The notes beneath the pieces were generated by a model. That model worked only from the letters and a program-made list of their open reading frames with translations, was not told the origin of the DNA and did not search any database. Both the position numbers and the translations under genes were made by a program. Below are positions 49,495-61,731 of a stretch of DNA of 64,000 nucleotides, piece by piece; within the stretch, counting starts at the first letter, position 1; each line of letters opens with the position of its first letter. This DNA comes from Proteromonas lacertae (lineage: Eukaryota > Sar > Bigyra > Opalinata > Proteromonadidae), in the NCBI GenBank assembly GCA_002245135.1, contig NGBS01000008.1, positions 124,001 through 188,000 on the forward strand. The letters are read 5' to 3'.

Positions 49495-51077
49495 GTTATC
49501 ACAGCGTGTTCATGATCATTGTTAAATCAATATGAACTGCACTTCAATATTAATATTAACAGTTATGCATGTACTATCATAAAGTATTAAAGAGGTTCTA
49601 TTATTACAACAGATTAAATTTCTTCATAATGTGTTTAAATTTCATCATTATTATTATCTAATTAATTATTATTATTTAATTGCATGCATTCACACACATA
49701 TTTATTTCTGTTAGTATCCTATAACAATCTGTTACTATTAACGCACAAGCGCTTTTACATACACAATTAAATGGCTTTAAATAAGCTACACTCGATGGAG
49801 CATTACGCTGCAGGTGTGATATTTATCTTTAATAGGGAACATATTGTATTCTGTTCATAGCAAATGGTATCACTTTACATTCTATTAATTAGAATCATTT
49901 TACCTTGTCTCAATACAAAATATTATCAAAATAAAGATATTATTACTACATTATATTTGTTACTATTCAACTGGATCTTTAGATGCACTATATATTACTG
50001 ACATTCTCTGGGTCATTATTATTTCAAAGAACTAAACACTTAATATATTTCTTTTTATTATTGTAAATTCCCATATTTAGGCTCATATTTATACAGTGAT
50101 TACTGCTCCATTATATAGATTTTATTAAGCTTTTATTAACATAATATTTAGCATACTTAGTTGTTCAATATAGATGAATGATAATCAAAAATTATAGCTG
50201 TTTCAGATTTTTATATGATGTATTTGATGTTATTCGCTATATAGTGGATGGATAGTGAGTGTAAAACTGATATATGTGGCATTGTAGTCATTCTCTTATA
50301 TTGACTGATAATAAAGTTGATATAATGAAACATGAATTAAGAAAATGATTAATACAACACATTGAAGCCTGTACTATCTGATAAATGACAATCTAAATTA
50401 TCAAAAAATTATGAATATGATGTATATAGCATTTTTAACATTCATTATCTTCACTAAATAACTTATTAAACTACAACAACTCAAAATCTATTTTTTGTGA
50501 TGAAAACATAATATGTCAAGTGTATCGGTATATATAAGTGAATCTAAGATAGTGTTTTAGCTAAGATAGTGTTTTTCATTATTTAAAGTCATAATTCTAC
50601 TTCAATTATTGTATCATGATATTGAAACTTCAAAAAAACATATTAAAATGTAAAAAAAGAGAAAACAATAGGTTACATTTGCTCATTACTTTACTTTTAA
50701 TTCAATTGCATTCATTTCTGACATATTATGCTAAAATGTTCATTTCATCAATCTGATCTGATGTTCAATTCCATTGTATGAAGCTAATGTCCAATATATT
50801 TAGCCAGTCTTGATGCCATGCTGTCTCTACTACACATTACGCTTACTATCATATTTTTATGAGCGCTATGATTATTATTAATGACTGACTAATCTAATTA
50901 AATAAATAACTAAATACTTAATACAATTCCTTATTACAACCACCAACAATTTTATGTAAAATATTGTATATAATCGTAATTATACATTTTAATGTTAGAC
51001 CAATACAACACATATTTCAAAAATTAAAATTTTTTATAAAATTTATCCGTTTTTTTTTAATTTAAATTTCATATTTT
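49495..51077. other. Gene-poor region, 1.6 kb
   Basis: Highly AT-rich with scattered stops in all frames. I see no ORF of note, no tRNA-like cloverleaf and no transposon ends. It contrasts with the roughly 100-bp spacing elsewhere. Confidence 0.5.
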
Positions 51078-51701
51078 TTAGATGTTACAACTGCTTCCAA
51101 AATCATTACCACAATCCTTTTCCATGTCATTGCCATAATCATTGAATGAGTGATTGAAGTGTATTATGTTTTCATTGTCGCTTAAGTTCATTTCAGCTGT
51201 ACCTAAATCATTCAGTTGATAAATACTATCGTCAGTAGGCAATTGGTTATTGACGTTATACTGAAACTCTTCTTCTAGTGATCTAAATGGGTGATCATCA
51301 TACGTATCAGCTGAAAGAAATCGGTTAGTTATAGACTTGGGTGATTCTATTTTTTCTATAAGCTTTTTGGATCTTCTAAACTTAATTAATGTCGAAGGGT
51401 TGTGTTTTGTAAAGTTCTCATGTCTATAAACACCATCCTTCAATTCAAACTTGTAAAGTTTTAAATTTCGTGTAAAAGAGATGTAATGTTTTTCTCTAAA
51501 TGCTACGTTAAGTACTTCTGAGACTAGTCTGTGTTTATCTAACACTTTAAATCCCTTTCCCTATTGATTATGCATTATATAATAAGCATATACATCTTCA
51601 GTCCAACAAATTATTTCAGAGTATGTTCCGCTTTCAAGAACAGTGTAAAATAGATTGTAAATGAACTTAACAGGTTTGTCTAACTTTTTTGATGCTGGCA
51701 T
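51078..51701 (-). CDS. HSF-type DNA-binding transcription factor
   Basis: Two exons join in frame over a 33-nt intron (51561-51593), from ATG 51701 (MPASKKLDKPVKFIYNLFYT) to the stop at 51078. The product, about 195 residues, is a heat-shock-factor-type winged helix: KFIYNLFYTVLESG, IICWTED, then GKGFKVLDKHRLVSEVLNVA, FREKHYISFTRNLKLYKFEL (recognition helix) and FTKHNPSTLIKFRRSK. These match the HSF layout of a W-x-x-G-x-x-F strand turn, an S-F-x-R-x-L helix and a basic end of the wing. After it comes an acidic, Asn-rich tail and no heptad repeat, so it would bind DNA without the usual HSF trimer coiled coil. The tail may activate transcription. Confidence 0.85.
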
Positions 51702-52955
51702 TTGCCTCAAATGAGCTTAAAAGCTAATGAAAATTAGCAACCAATAATATTTGAGTTTTTAATATCCTAACGACATTGTAATGACTATTTTTTAGTTTAT
51801 ACTAAGATATTGCAAAAGTCTAGTTGTAGTATGAAAAGAAAGGAATTAGAACTCATCCTCTGGCTCTCTATATAACCCAATTTAATGAACCAAAAAAACA
51901 AATAAATTTAAGTTACAGAATATGCCTATCATTATGATGATGCATAAACATAAGTATTTTATAAACGAAATTAATTTAATATTTTTTGTCCATATCTTTA
52001 CCTCTCTTAATCTTTATACCATTAGCAAAACTGAAAAGGGCGCATTAATTTAGGTTAATCTATATCATATTATAAACTTATGGAAAATTCTTTTTACACC
52101 TGTAATTTTAACATTTTTTTATTTTGAATTAAAATATAGTCTTTCATATGCTAACTGTATTTATCGCACAGCAGTAAGCAAAGTTTGATCTTTAATTTAC
52201 ATAAATAGTATCTGCAAATAAATACAAATATGGACTTTATATGCCGTGTAGAAATGGGTAAGAATCGATTATATTCATATAAAACATAATAGTAAAAATG
52301 TTATATCACATCTTTTAATTTAAGCAAATGCAACAACTCGTGTCAGTCTATAAGGCTATATCAGATATTAGTCTAGTATAAAATGATATGTGCAAAGTCA
52401 ATATGCATTGCATTAATTGATACATGACTTACTAAACAAGATATTAGATACGTTAAATAGAATAATCATTTCGCCTATCTTAAAGCAATTAAATATGCAT
52501 TTTGTAATATGCTGCAATATCAATATAATATTTTTGCCAATATACACGAATTGATGATAATATGTAGAAACAAAAGAAATTATTAACACTTGTTACCCAC
52601 AATAACAACATAACCTTATATAACTACATAATAGGGTGTTTTATATTTCTTTTTACTAATATATTGTAAAGTATAGTGGTTTATCACACTTATACTTTTA
52701 CTTTTCGATTTTATAGTCATTTTTAGTAGATATTTAATTTAAATATAGTTTCTTTTTTGTGATTTCAATATCTGCACACTAATGCATCATCTATATAACG
52801 AGATAATTAATTTGATTTCATTATTGAAACGGATATTTTTTATTAATTAACTAAAGTTAATTATATGGGTTGTATATATCAAAACAACTATATAATAATA
52901 CAGAAAATTAAATAGTATAAGAAAAAATTAGAATATGTTATATATTAATAATGCT
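51702..52955. other. Gene-poor region, 1.25 kb
   Basis: AT-rich DNA between the HSF gene and the second glycosyltransferase-like gene. I see no supported gene, repeat or RNA. Confidence 0.5.
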
Positions 52956-54191
52956 TCATAAATTCTTCAATAATTTTCTCACTACATAATAATCTGTTGG
53001 TGTATTCATTATAATCCTCCTAGAATTATTCATTATATCAAACAAAAACTTTCTAAACACTTCTTTTCTTTCATCACTTCCATATTTAAATCCATATTCA
53101 TACTGATGTACAGCTAAAGGAATTGTATTATCTTCATTTCTAAACAACAACAAATCATTATCAGAAGGACCATATTCACTATCACTATATTGCAAATCTA
53201 TTCCTAAAATTCTTGCATAACCAGTTTCAGCTTGAAAGATATATAAAGGATATTTACGAGGTTTTTCACAATTCTCAATCAACCAATAATTCAATACTCC
53301 TTGATCACAAGTTTCATTATAAGCTCTAGTTGACATAAATTCAATATAATCATTATAAAACAATAATAAATCCCTTGAACTACCAAATATTTGACCAGAA
53401 TTAACAAATGTATGTGTTTCTAAATACGATTGAGGAGGATTAAAAACCATAATCCAATTATAATTAGCTAAGCTACAACTATGAGAATCGATATATTTAC
53501 AATGACGGGTTTCTTCTGTTAAATATATTCCTCTGTTATTATAATTCCACGAGAAAGGGTTATGTTGGAATGCAATATCTCTAACATCGCTGAAGAAAAT
53601 ATGTGAAAATTTATTCTTATATACTTTTAACCATACATTAAATAATATATGTCTAATAATGTGCCAGAAAAATGGAATGTTTGTTAAACGAGGAATAGAG
53701 TTTCTTATTACATCAGGTATTGGGTATAAAGGATGGTTGGCGGGATAATAAGGATATTCTTCGCTGAATATGATTGGTTGTATATCATAATCTGTTAAAT
53801 TATTCTGATACTTCTCATAACTTCCATCATGAACAAACATTATTATTGCACCTTTATATCCAACACCTCTTAGTGAATGAAAATATGGTCGTACTGTCCT
53901 CCATCTATTTTTTGCTATTAAACCCATCACAGCTACGTTCTTGTCTGATCTTTGAGTATATGGAACATATGAAAAATTCCGAAGGATGTAATATTCTTTA
54001 TCGTCTAATTCATCTCTTACTTCTGTTCTTAGCACTGAAATATGCTTATATTGATTATTCACTTCACTCATTACCTCTTTCAAAGTATCTGCACTATACA
54101 TCGACCAGTATATTAAACCTATCATTGCAAAGAGAAAGAATATCTGTATTATCATCTTTATCATTCTAATTACACAATTACTTAATGTCAT
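52956..54191 (-). CDS. Type II membrane glycosyltransferase-like protein, paralogue
   Basis: A single-exon 411-residue protein related to the gene at 41881-43059. N-terminal anchor (MIIQIFFLFAMIGLIYWSMY), then a lumenal domain with VAVMGLIAKN, EYPYYPANHPLYPIPD, FWHIIRHILFNVWLK, the DxD-like FFSDVRDIAFQHNPFSW, FVNSGQIFGSSRDLLLFYND, CDQGVLNYWLIE and IPLAVHQYEYGFKYG. Shared order and motifs show a common origin. The fold is like nucleotide-sugar transferases, but donor and acceptor cannot be read from sequence. Start chosen at the ATG 54191 that places the anchor near the N-terminus. Confidence 0.72.
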   Translation of the reverse strand: MTLSNCVIRMIKMIIQIFFLFAMIGLIYWSMYSADTLKEVMSEVNNQYKHISVLRTEVRDELDDKEYYILRNFSYVPYTQRSDKNVAVMGLIAKNRWRTVRPYFHSLRGVGYKGAIIMFVHDGSYEKYQNNLTDYDIQPIIFSEEYPYYPANHPLYPIPDVIRNSIPRLTNIPFFWHIIRHILFNVWLKVYKNKFSHIFFSDVRDIAFQHNPFSWNYNNRGIYLTEETRHCKYIDSHSCSLANYNWIMVFNPPQSYLETHTFVNSGQIFGSSRDLLLFYNDYIEFMSTRAYNETCDQGVLNYWLIENCEKPRKYPLYIFQAETGYARILGIDLQYSDSEYGPSDNDLLLFRNEDNTIPLAVHQYEYGFKYGSDERKEVFRKFLFDIMNNSRRIIMNTPTDYYVVRKLLKNL

Positions 54192-54317
54192 GTCAATTTA
54201 TGTCAATTCGTATTTTGTTATATAAATACACAATAAACATGAAAATAAATTAAATAGAAAATTAACTAACAAAATTATATACTAGACGCATGACCACTCA
54301 ATTCCGCAATCAAATGA

Positions 54318-55211
54318 TCAACTATTAAAATGTAAAATCATATTATATATACTCATTTGAATTGTTTCAACAGCTACATCTAAATCCTCTTTATACAATT
54401 TACTATCAGTAGTATTAAAAGTCTTCACTAATAAACTACAAATAGAAAATCGATAAACAAAAAGTGTATTTTCACCATCAGATATAACAAATTTTGAAGT
54501 AGATTCCATAAACTTTCCAACTATTCAAAAGATACAATAAAATACAATAAAAATACGTATTTCTTCCGCTGGGTCTATCATAGCATGATAATTCGCCATT
54601 ATTGATATTTCATCACCATATAAATGAAAATCGTGATAATCACCTAAGATTATTTTACTATTTTGTTCTAGAAAGGCAGCTTCAATTCCATGGATTTGCT
54701 GTAGGTTTTTTAGTACAGGAATTATTGAGTTTTTGATTATATCTATTATACAATTTTCAAATGAAGAAAAATTGAAAACTGAAAAGTTTTCGAGGTGAAG
54801 TTGAGAAGAGTATTGACGACTAAATGATGTTAGAGTCTCTGAAGCTAAAATTCTGCCAAAATATTGACAGTATATATTGTCAAAAAAGCATATATATTAT
54901 TCATTTCAAAACAAAAAAGATATATCAACAGAATCAAGCATAACTGCACAAGATACATTATTAAGATCATCAAAAACGATAGAAACTGATGCTATACTTA
55001 TTAAAAGTAATAAAATACATGAGTTAAGCTCGATATATGAAAAAGACATACCAAATTTGCTTTTAGCCGATTCTCTCATTGTAGCTATCAGAGAACCTAA
55101 CATCCTTGTCTAGAAAATATAAAGATAAATTTGTACGTGTCCTTTAGCGATATATTCTTTAGTGAATAACACTATCCCTCCAGATGAAATGATTAGAATT
55201 GCTCTTATCAT
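54318..55211 (-). CDS. Longin-like small protein (MON1/FUZ-like fold possible)
   Basis: Exons join in frame from ATG 55211 (MIRAILIISSGGIVLFTKEY) to the stop at 54318. Introns: about 55113-55138 (GTA-TAG), an optional 27-nt intron near 54998-55024 that keeps frame either way, the AT-AC intron 54870-54923 and one near 54533-54568. About 270 residues. The first half looks like a longin domain: hydrophobic first strand, GSLIATMRESAK helix, SFSYIELNS, then after the AT-AC splice DCQYFGRILASETLTSF. The second half (IHGIEAAFLEQNSKIILG, MANYHAMIDPAEE, FVISDGENTLFVYRF) resembles a second longin or roadblock-like unit. Such folds regulate Rab, Arf or Rag GTPases. A FUZ- or MON1-like role is a guess. 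Confidence 0.6.
54870..54923 (-). other. U12-type (AT-AC) intron
   Basis: This 54-nt intron starts ATATCTTTTTT, has TTTTTTGAC 9 nt before the end and closes in ATATAC. Removal is in phase 0 and links SVD to CQYFGRILASE. Without it two in-frame stops interrupt the protein. Confidence 0.8.
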
Positions 55212-55330
55212 ATAACATATATATATCCTTATTTTTGTGCTTAACCTGATTGTTTATCGATTTTTAAATTTTTAATTTTTTTGTTAATGATTTGACTATA
55301 TCAAGCTTTTTTAAATTTCAATTTAAAAAT

Positions 55331-56406
55331 ATGGATTACTATTTAAGTCCAAATGCTATTGATGAAGGTTTAGATGGTATTCGAAAGGAATATCAACGGG
55401 TGGTACAGTTATATTACTATATTGCGTAATAGGTTCAAGAAGCTAACTCTCTAAAACAAAAGTGTCAAAACTATGAAGGTCAAATCCGCGATTTAACAGA
55501 AAAATTAGATAAATCCAACAATGATAATAGGTATTTCTACTTATTTTGAATAATTCAAAAATAGAAAACTAAGTACTGAAAATGAAAGATTGAGAAAAGC
55601 GTTATCTGCATTAGACAAGTAATATTAAACACTTTATTATTCAATAGTATTCGTTCTTCATTAATTGTCTCTGATTCTCAATCCTCTACTCGTCCAGTAT
55701 TATCTCCATCTACCAATTATTCATCATTTTCAACAGTTCCATCATTTGGTCCAAGTAGTAATCAACACCATCAATCTTCATTTTCTTCTCCAAAGCCATA
55801 TTTTGGTTCTTCATCTTCAAATAATTCAAATAATAATAATAATAGCAATGGATATTCTTATAGTATGAATAATGATAATCCAGATGTATAAAATAAATAG
55901 TAATAATTTTTATAATAGAATATATTAAATGCAATTGATGAGAAATTAAAAGGTCCAAAAATATCAAGTCCAGGAAGATCTTATGCATATATGCCAACAG
56001 ATAATCCATCAAGTTCAAGTAGAGGATTATCACCACCAACAAATACAACAAATTCAAATAATACAACATCATCATCATCATTACCAAAACCTGATTTATT
56101 ATATGATTCTTCAAGTTTATATAGAAATCCAACTCATAATACTTATATACCAGTATCATCACAATTGGGTCAACCATCAATGGAAAGTTTCATGGAACAG
56201 ATCAGACCTAAATTAGCACCAATTCAATTTCAGAAAATACTATCGATTATTCAAGTATATATATATATATATATTATTGTGATTTTTTATTGAATTAGTC
56301 TTATCATAAACAAACTATAACCCGTAGAAGTGCTCAAAATCAAGCTCAGGATATATTGGGTAAGTTTGAACCAAGATATATGAGTGATTTTATGAATTTA
56401 TTATAG
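55331..56406 (+). CDS. At4g15545-like coiled-coil protein
   Basis: Six exons join in frame from ATG 55331 (MDYYLSPNAIDEGLDGIRKE) to TAG 56404-56406, with GTA-TAG introns (31, 34, 29, 33 and 44 nt). About 300 residues. An N-terminal coiled coil (VQEANSLKQKCQNYEGQIRD, LSTENERLRKALSALD) is followed by a Ser/Asn/Pro-rich disordered middle. A conserved-looking C-terminus follows: FMEQIRPKLAPIQFQKILS, then SYHKQTITRRSAQNQAQDIL and FEPRYMSDFMNLL. This end follows the pattern of the plant At4g15545 family (a helix, a K/R-rich turn, and a repeat of short acidic-phobic residues). The function of that family is poorly known, and the match is from memory. Confidence 0.7.
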
Positions 56407-56538
56407 AAACAAAAGAAAGAATGAAATAACATTTTTAGATAAAAATTGTATTTTTAAATTATGCTCTAAACTATTTTTTTATCTTTTTATTTTCATTTTA
56501 AAACAAACCAAAACAAAAATGAAAAAAATTAATATCTA

Positions 56539-59500
56539 TTACTCAGTAAAGAAATAAGGAACTGGTTTTGCAGGAATAGCTGTATCTTTCTTCTTACCTG
56601 GATCTGGAGCACTTTCATCATTAGAATGATAAATCTTAACTTCAACTAATCCACAGTCTTTTTGAATATAATTAATATTTTCACTTAAAACATTATATTC
56701 ATCAAATGGAGTTTCTAAATTCAAAGCATCTCTTCCTTGTCCTTTTACGTCATTCTTTACAACAAATGCAGCAAATGGCATTGCTTGTTTTGCCATTTTC
56801 TTAGTTACTTCATCAGAGGTAATAAACTTCTTAGCTTGATCAATAATATCAGCAGGTAAATCATTTATTTCATCATTCCATTTGGAGTTAAGGAATGTCA
56901 ATATTTTAGATTGCCATTCTGGATAATGTTTTGCAGTATAACTATAACAATAAATAATAATAATAATTGTCATATATATATATATATACATATAACATTT
57001 ATTTGGTCTTGGAGTATCCTTCTTCTTAGGTGGTTTATTAGCTGTATCTCTAAACTGTTTCATTACTTTCTTTAAATAGGTTCCAGCTCTATATAAAGTA
57101 TGATCATAATCACCTAAATCATCAGGCCATTTTGCATTCACTATAGTATCAGGTTTATTTAATATAAATCTCCATATATTATCACACCAATGTGGTATTA
57201 TTGGTGAAATGATAATTAATTCATATTCAATCCATTTGTAGATTAATTCTTTAGACATATTTATACCATTCTTACTACAACTATCACGATAGTAATCTTT
57301 AACACTGATCATATCATAGAAACCAGTTTGTAAGGCATCTCTCATTCTCATTTCATCATATGCTTTATCAGTGACCTTGATGCATCTTTTCATTTCATTA
57401 AGGAAGAATCTATCTTGGAAAGAGACGGTTGGATCTCTTTTATCATCTAATTGAATTTCATTATTGATAATAGATTTGATGAAACTATAAAATATATATT
57501 AATATAATTATATATATATATACTCTTCTTCAGTAGTCAATCTCAATATAGCATTATTAGCAGTGTCAATCACAAAGTTGGAGTTATCCATCGAATCACC
57601 AGCATCAGCACATCCAAATCTAGTAGCATCAGCTCCCCATAACTCAATACAATCTTTAATACTGTAGAAATTTCCTTTACTCTTACTCATTTTCTCTTGA
57701 TCTACCATTAAGAAACCATTACAGAAGAAACCTCTTGGCATTTTATCATTTGATTTCCAAATGGCTTGATGATTGTACAAACACATAGTTAAATGATTTT
57801 TAATTAAATCTTTACCTGATATTCTTAAATCAAATGGATACCAAAATTCGAATTCTTTTTTCAATTCCTTTAATTTATCCTCTGCAATTCCACAATCTTT
57901 TGGATATTCTTTCTCCAGGAATATATAATCAAATACAGCAGGCGTTAATTGTTCAGCTTTTATACCAAGTGGTCCATCAGTCAATCCAAATATATCTCCA
58001 CCTTGTAATAAGTGTGCAATTGTATAATAAGCCATATAAATAGTAGAATCAGATAATGATTCAATCACAAATTGTTTATCCCAAGGTAATAATGTTCCTA
58101 AACCAAATGATCTACTACAAGCCCATTGCTTCAACCAATCTAATGTCAATTCAAATTGTTTTAATACTGCTGGATTATAAGCTCTAAATTCATTACTTCG
58201 AATATATTCTAATATTGGTTTTTTCCATTCTTCATTACCATAATCTAAGAACCATTGATCTACATATGCAACTACACATTCATCACCACTTCTACTGATT
58301 ACTTCCTTTTCTGGTTCCCAATATACTGCTGCTTTATTCTCTTTAATCATTTCTTCTCGAACTAATGGTTTGGCATCACATACTTTCTTACCTTTTTGAC
58401 TTCCTACTAACATTACACCTTCATAGAATCCTTTAGTATATACTTTCTCTTTGGCTTCTACTAATTTTTCACGATCATTCTGAGATTTGATTTTTAATTC
58501 ATCACATACTGTTTCTGCTGCTCTATTTCCATATCCTGGTATATTAATAATCTCTACTACTTCATAAGGTAATACCATCTCATCAGTGATGTTATACTTC
58601 TCTCTTAATTGTTTCTTTTCTTTCAAATCTCTTATAGCTGCAAAATCATCAGGAGCATCACTTGGAACTGATGTAACTACACCTGTTCCTTTATCCATTT
58701 TAATAGTTAATAATGGAAGACAATATACTTTATCATATTGTGCATTTGGTGCTGATAATGGTAATCCCATTAGATCCATTCCTTTAATATCCATTAGTTT
58801 ATTATAACTACCTCTTTCTTTGGTCATATCTTGATAACTCATGTTTTTCATGGATCTTTCACTACAAATGAAGACTTCACCATTTTTCATTTCAAAGGCA
58901 CCATAATCACCAGTTGGTAAGACGAAACAGTTGGTTTGTCCATACATTGTCTCTGGTCGTAGAGTTGCTGCTACTAAATATACATCTTTGCCATTCAATG
59001 GTGATAATTGAGCTGGATAAGGTGGAATGACTTTTATTTTAATTAATGTGTATTCTTGAGGATTTACACCTTCACCACTTGCACGGTCATGATCTGCACA
59101 TACCTGACCATCGATTATTGAATATACGGAAGGTCTCTTACCAAAACCGATTCTTCCTTCTTCTTTTAAATGATAAAATTGCCATTTCACGAATTGATCG
59201 TAGAATGGGTTTTCTGAGGTGGTAATAAACGATCTTCTCCAATCTACATAGACACCGAGTTGTTTCAAGTCTTCAATACCTAATGGTGAGAAATAATGTA
59301 ACCAATAAACTGGATCTTGGAATTTTGGTATTTCTTCAGCTGGAATTCCCATTTTTTCTAATAATTCGTATTGAGTCATTCCTCCGGTTTTGGCTACTAA
59401 CTTTGTCTTTTTTCCTTTGAATTTACCGATTTCTTTCTCAACTTCTTCTTCTATTATAAATTATTTTTATAATTCATACTTGGAGCTTCAGGGGCAGCTT

Positions 59501-59934
59501 CTGGTGCTTCTGGAATAACTTCTGCGTGTATTTTACCTGATGCCAATTCTCGTTTTAATTTATTTGCAGCTGACTGTATAGGCATTCCAGTACAATGGAA
59601 TGCAAATGGGAATAATGCTTTTTTACCTTTTAATTTTTGATATCTTACTTCAAAATCAGCTTTTGTGAGTGTAAATGCATGACCAAGATGTAATGTTCCA
59701 TTCATGTATGGAAATGGGAATGTAACCATAAATCTATTGATAAAATACAACATTATACTTTGGCTGTTTCACTTCTTCTGCATTTTCTTCACCTACATGT
59801 TCTTTATCCCAAAGATCTTCAATCTTTTGTTCTGTTTCTCTTAAGTGATCTCTTCTAGCGGTACCCTATTCATATTATTACAAAATTCCATATTATATTT
59901 ATACTTTTGGTTCTTTACCTTTAGGTTGTTCCAT
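56539..59934 (-). CDS. LARS1: Cytosolic leucyl-tRNA synthetase
   Basis: Charges tRNA-Leu. Exons from ATG 59934 ([10 protein letters not shown]) join over short introns near 59886-59924, 59734-59758, 59450-59470, about 57486-57525 and 56942-57000. About 1080 residues, as usual for archaeal/eukaryotic-type LeuRS. The HIGH-like motif is in [18 protein letters not shown] and the KMSKS motif in [12 protein letters not shown]. The editing (CP1) domain has [14 protein letters not shown] and [32 protein letters not shown] and [17 protein letters not shown] are typical of the family. The C-terminal extension ends PYFFTE. The first exons hold a charged leader rich in Glu/Lys. All key motifs are present, so it should be active. 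Confidence 0.95.
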
Positions 59935-60287
59935 TTTATCAAAATTGAAAATGCAAAATGGTTTGAGAGAGGTTTGATACTTTTTTAATGTTTTTCTGTT
60001 TTTCTGCCAGGAAAAAGTTATTTTTCATACAATATCAGTTTTATCGTAATATTAACACTCTATTAAGCAATATTATCTATTTACTTCAAATGATTCAATA
60101 ATCTACACAAATTGTGAGAATAAAATATCTTTTGTTATTTTCGTCATGGAAACAATCCGATTATATATTCATACAATTCAAGCACTGTATTGTAGCGAGT
60201 AATACACTTGAACAAGATTGAATTTTGTTTTAAAACCAAGCTTGAAACAGTCGAGCATTCGCAAATTGTATTTCTTATTTTGTCATA
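59935..60287. other. Intergenic region between divergent genes
   Basis: About 350 bp, AT-rich, probably shared promoter space of leucyl-tRNA synthetase and the first kinase gene. An ATATCTTTTG at 60125 resembles a U12 donor but has no partner site. No other feature is seen. Confidence 0.4.
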
Positions 60288-61609
60288 ATGGAGGTTGAAA
60301 CGTATATAATATTTTTATATTCTTATTTATTTTTGGAATATATATTCTATTTTCTATAGAATATCCTTTTTTTGTTATAGAAGTAAAAATCAATTAGTTT
60401 TCTTGACTGACTATAGTCACCATCACCAGAAATCAGAAAGTATATTGCATTTTATATAATAATTAGACTTGGCAAAGAAGTAGAAGAATCACTGTACAAA
60501 GTCTTCGATGCAGGTAAGAATATTAAATATCTAAAAATTTATTAGAAACTCAATTACGAGAGAAGGTAATATCAATTTTGAAAGCTTTGAAATTACCTTT
60601 TTCTCAAACTGTTCCAAACAACAACGATTTAATCTTGAAGAGAATTACAGCCGCAATGACTAACATAGTATATCAGTGTAGTTCCAAACAATCTAACGAA
60701 TTATTACTATTACGTTTTTATGGTAAAGGAACTGAAGCATTTTTCTCACGAAAGAACGAAATTGCTGTATTTCAACGATTAAGTGAAATTGGATTTGGTC
60801 CAAAATTAATTGCTAAATTTAACACCGGTAGATTTGAGACCTTTTTAGTTAATTACAAGCCATTAGTCGAAAGTAACGCTCATACTCCAGAAGTCGTTGA
60901 GAAAGTAGCTAAGAAGTTATATGAATTTCATCACATTGATGTACCTTCCATCTCTCATGAAAATGGTATAATTCACAAGCTTGATAAATGGTTTGAAGGT
61001 GCAAAGAAGGAAAACAAAGAAAGTGAATGTTTCTTGATGGATAATGTTTATAATGAATTACAAAATCTAAAAGAATTACTCAGTAAGATTGATAATTCGC
61101 CAATCACATTTTCTCACTGTGATCTACAATGTGGTAACATCATGTTACACAAATCAGGAGATATAATGTTTATTGACTATGAATATGCCTGTTATGCACC
61201 TCGTGGTTATGATTTTGCTAATTACTTTAGTGAGTAGTATAGACTTACACCTATTTTATTTTTATATAGTATGTATGATTATAATTCAGTAAATGCAGAT
61301 TCTTGTTATGTTGATCGATTTCCAACTGAAGAAATTCAAAGAATATTCTTTGAAGCTTATCTTTCTATGAATAAAGAGAAGAATGATGATACAGTTGAAT
61401 CATTAATGAAGGAAATGAAACCACATATTTGTACAGCTGCTATGGTTTGGATTTTATGGGGAATAGTTCAAAATGCTGTATCTACAGTTGATTTTAACTA
61501 TGAGAATTACACAGTAGAAAAAATCAACTTTTATTATGATAAGAAGAAAGAAATCTTTGGAGTTGAATCTCTTCCTTTATATGATCCGTCTAGAATACAT
61601 GGATTATAA
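60288..61609 (+). CDS. Choline/ethanolamine kinase, copy 1
   Basis: Phosphorylates choline or ethanolamine, the first step of the Kennedy pathway to phosphatidylcholine/ethanolamine. Exons join in frame: MEVE at 60288, a 58-nt intron (60302-60359), one base at 60360, a U12-type intron (60361-60416), SPSPEIRK (60417-60439), an intron 60440-60466, LGKEVEESLYKVFDAE, an intron near 60513-60544, the main exon, and an intron near 61240-61269 before the last exon. Motifs: LLLRFYGKGTEAFFSRKNEI (nucleotide contact), SHCDLQCGNIML (catalytic HxD-x4-N) and MFIDYEYACYAPRGYDFANY (DFG-like Asp). Ends SRIHGL with TAA 61607-61609. A tandem copy follows at 61732. An alternative reading has a single intron starting at GTTGAAAC. 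Confidence 0.9.
60302..60416 (+). other. Adjacent U2-type and U12-type introns, copy 1
   Basis: 60302-60359 is GTA-TAG. 60361-60416 starts ATATCCTTTT, the textbook U12 donor, has TTTTCTTGAC 9 nt before its end and closes in TATAG. One exonic A (60360) lies between them. Phase and frame fit only with this base kept, or with the alternative single intron from 60294. Confidence 0.65.
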
Positions 61610-61731
61610 TACGTTTGTTTTTTTGTTAGAAAGATCCAAATTTGTTTTTGTTTTGGTGTGTTTTTGGGTGTTTTTTTTTACTTAGCTTGATTATTCAAGC
61701 TTTTTACATTTTTTTTCTTTTTGTAAGATTT

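Noticed and set aside
49495-52955. tRNA or other structured RNA genes, or transposon ends, in the gene-poor part
   Set aside because: I found no T-loop-like motif, cloverleaf, terminal repeat or transposase piece by eye. A covariance-model search could still find something.
55710-56180. 156-codon antisense frame
   Set aside because: It overlaps the spliced coiled-coil gene and is a Leu/Tyr/Ile-rich reverse of Ser/Asn codons.
61606-61640. TGTTTGTT-like motif after the kinase stop, as in genomes where polyadenylation completes stop codons
   Set aside because: Both kinase genes have complete in-frame stops, and the motif is absent after other genes.
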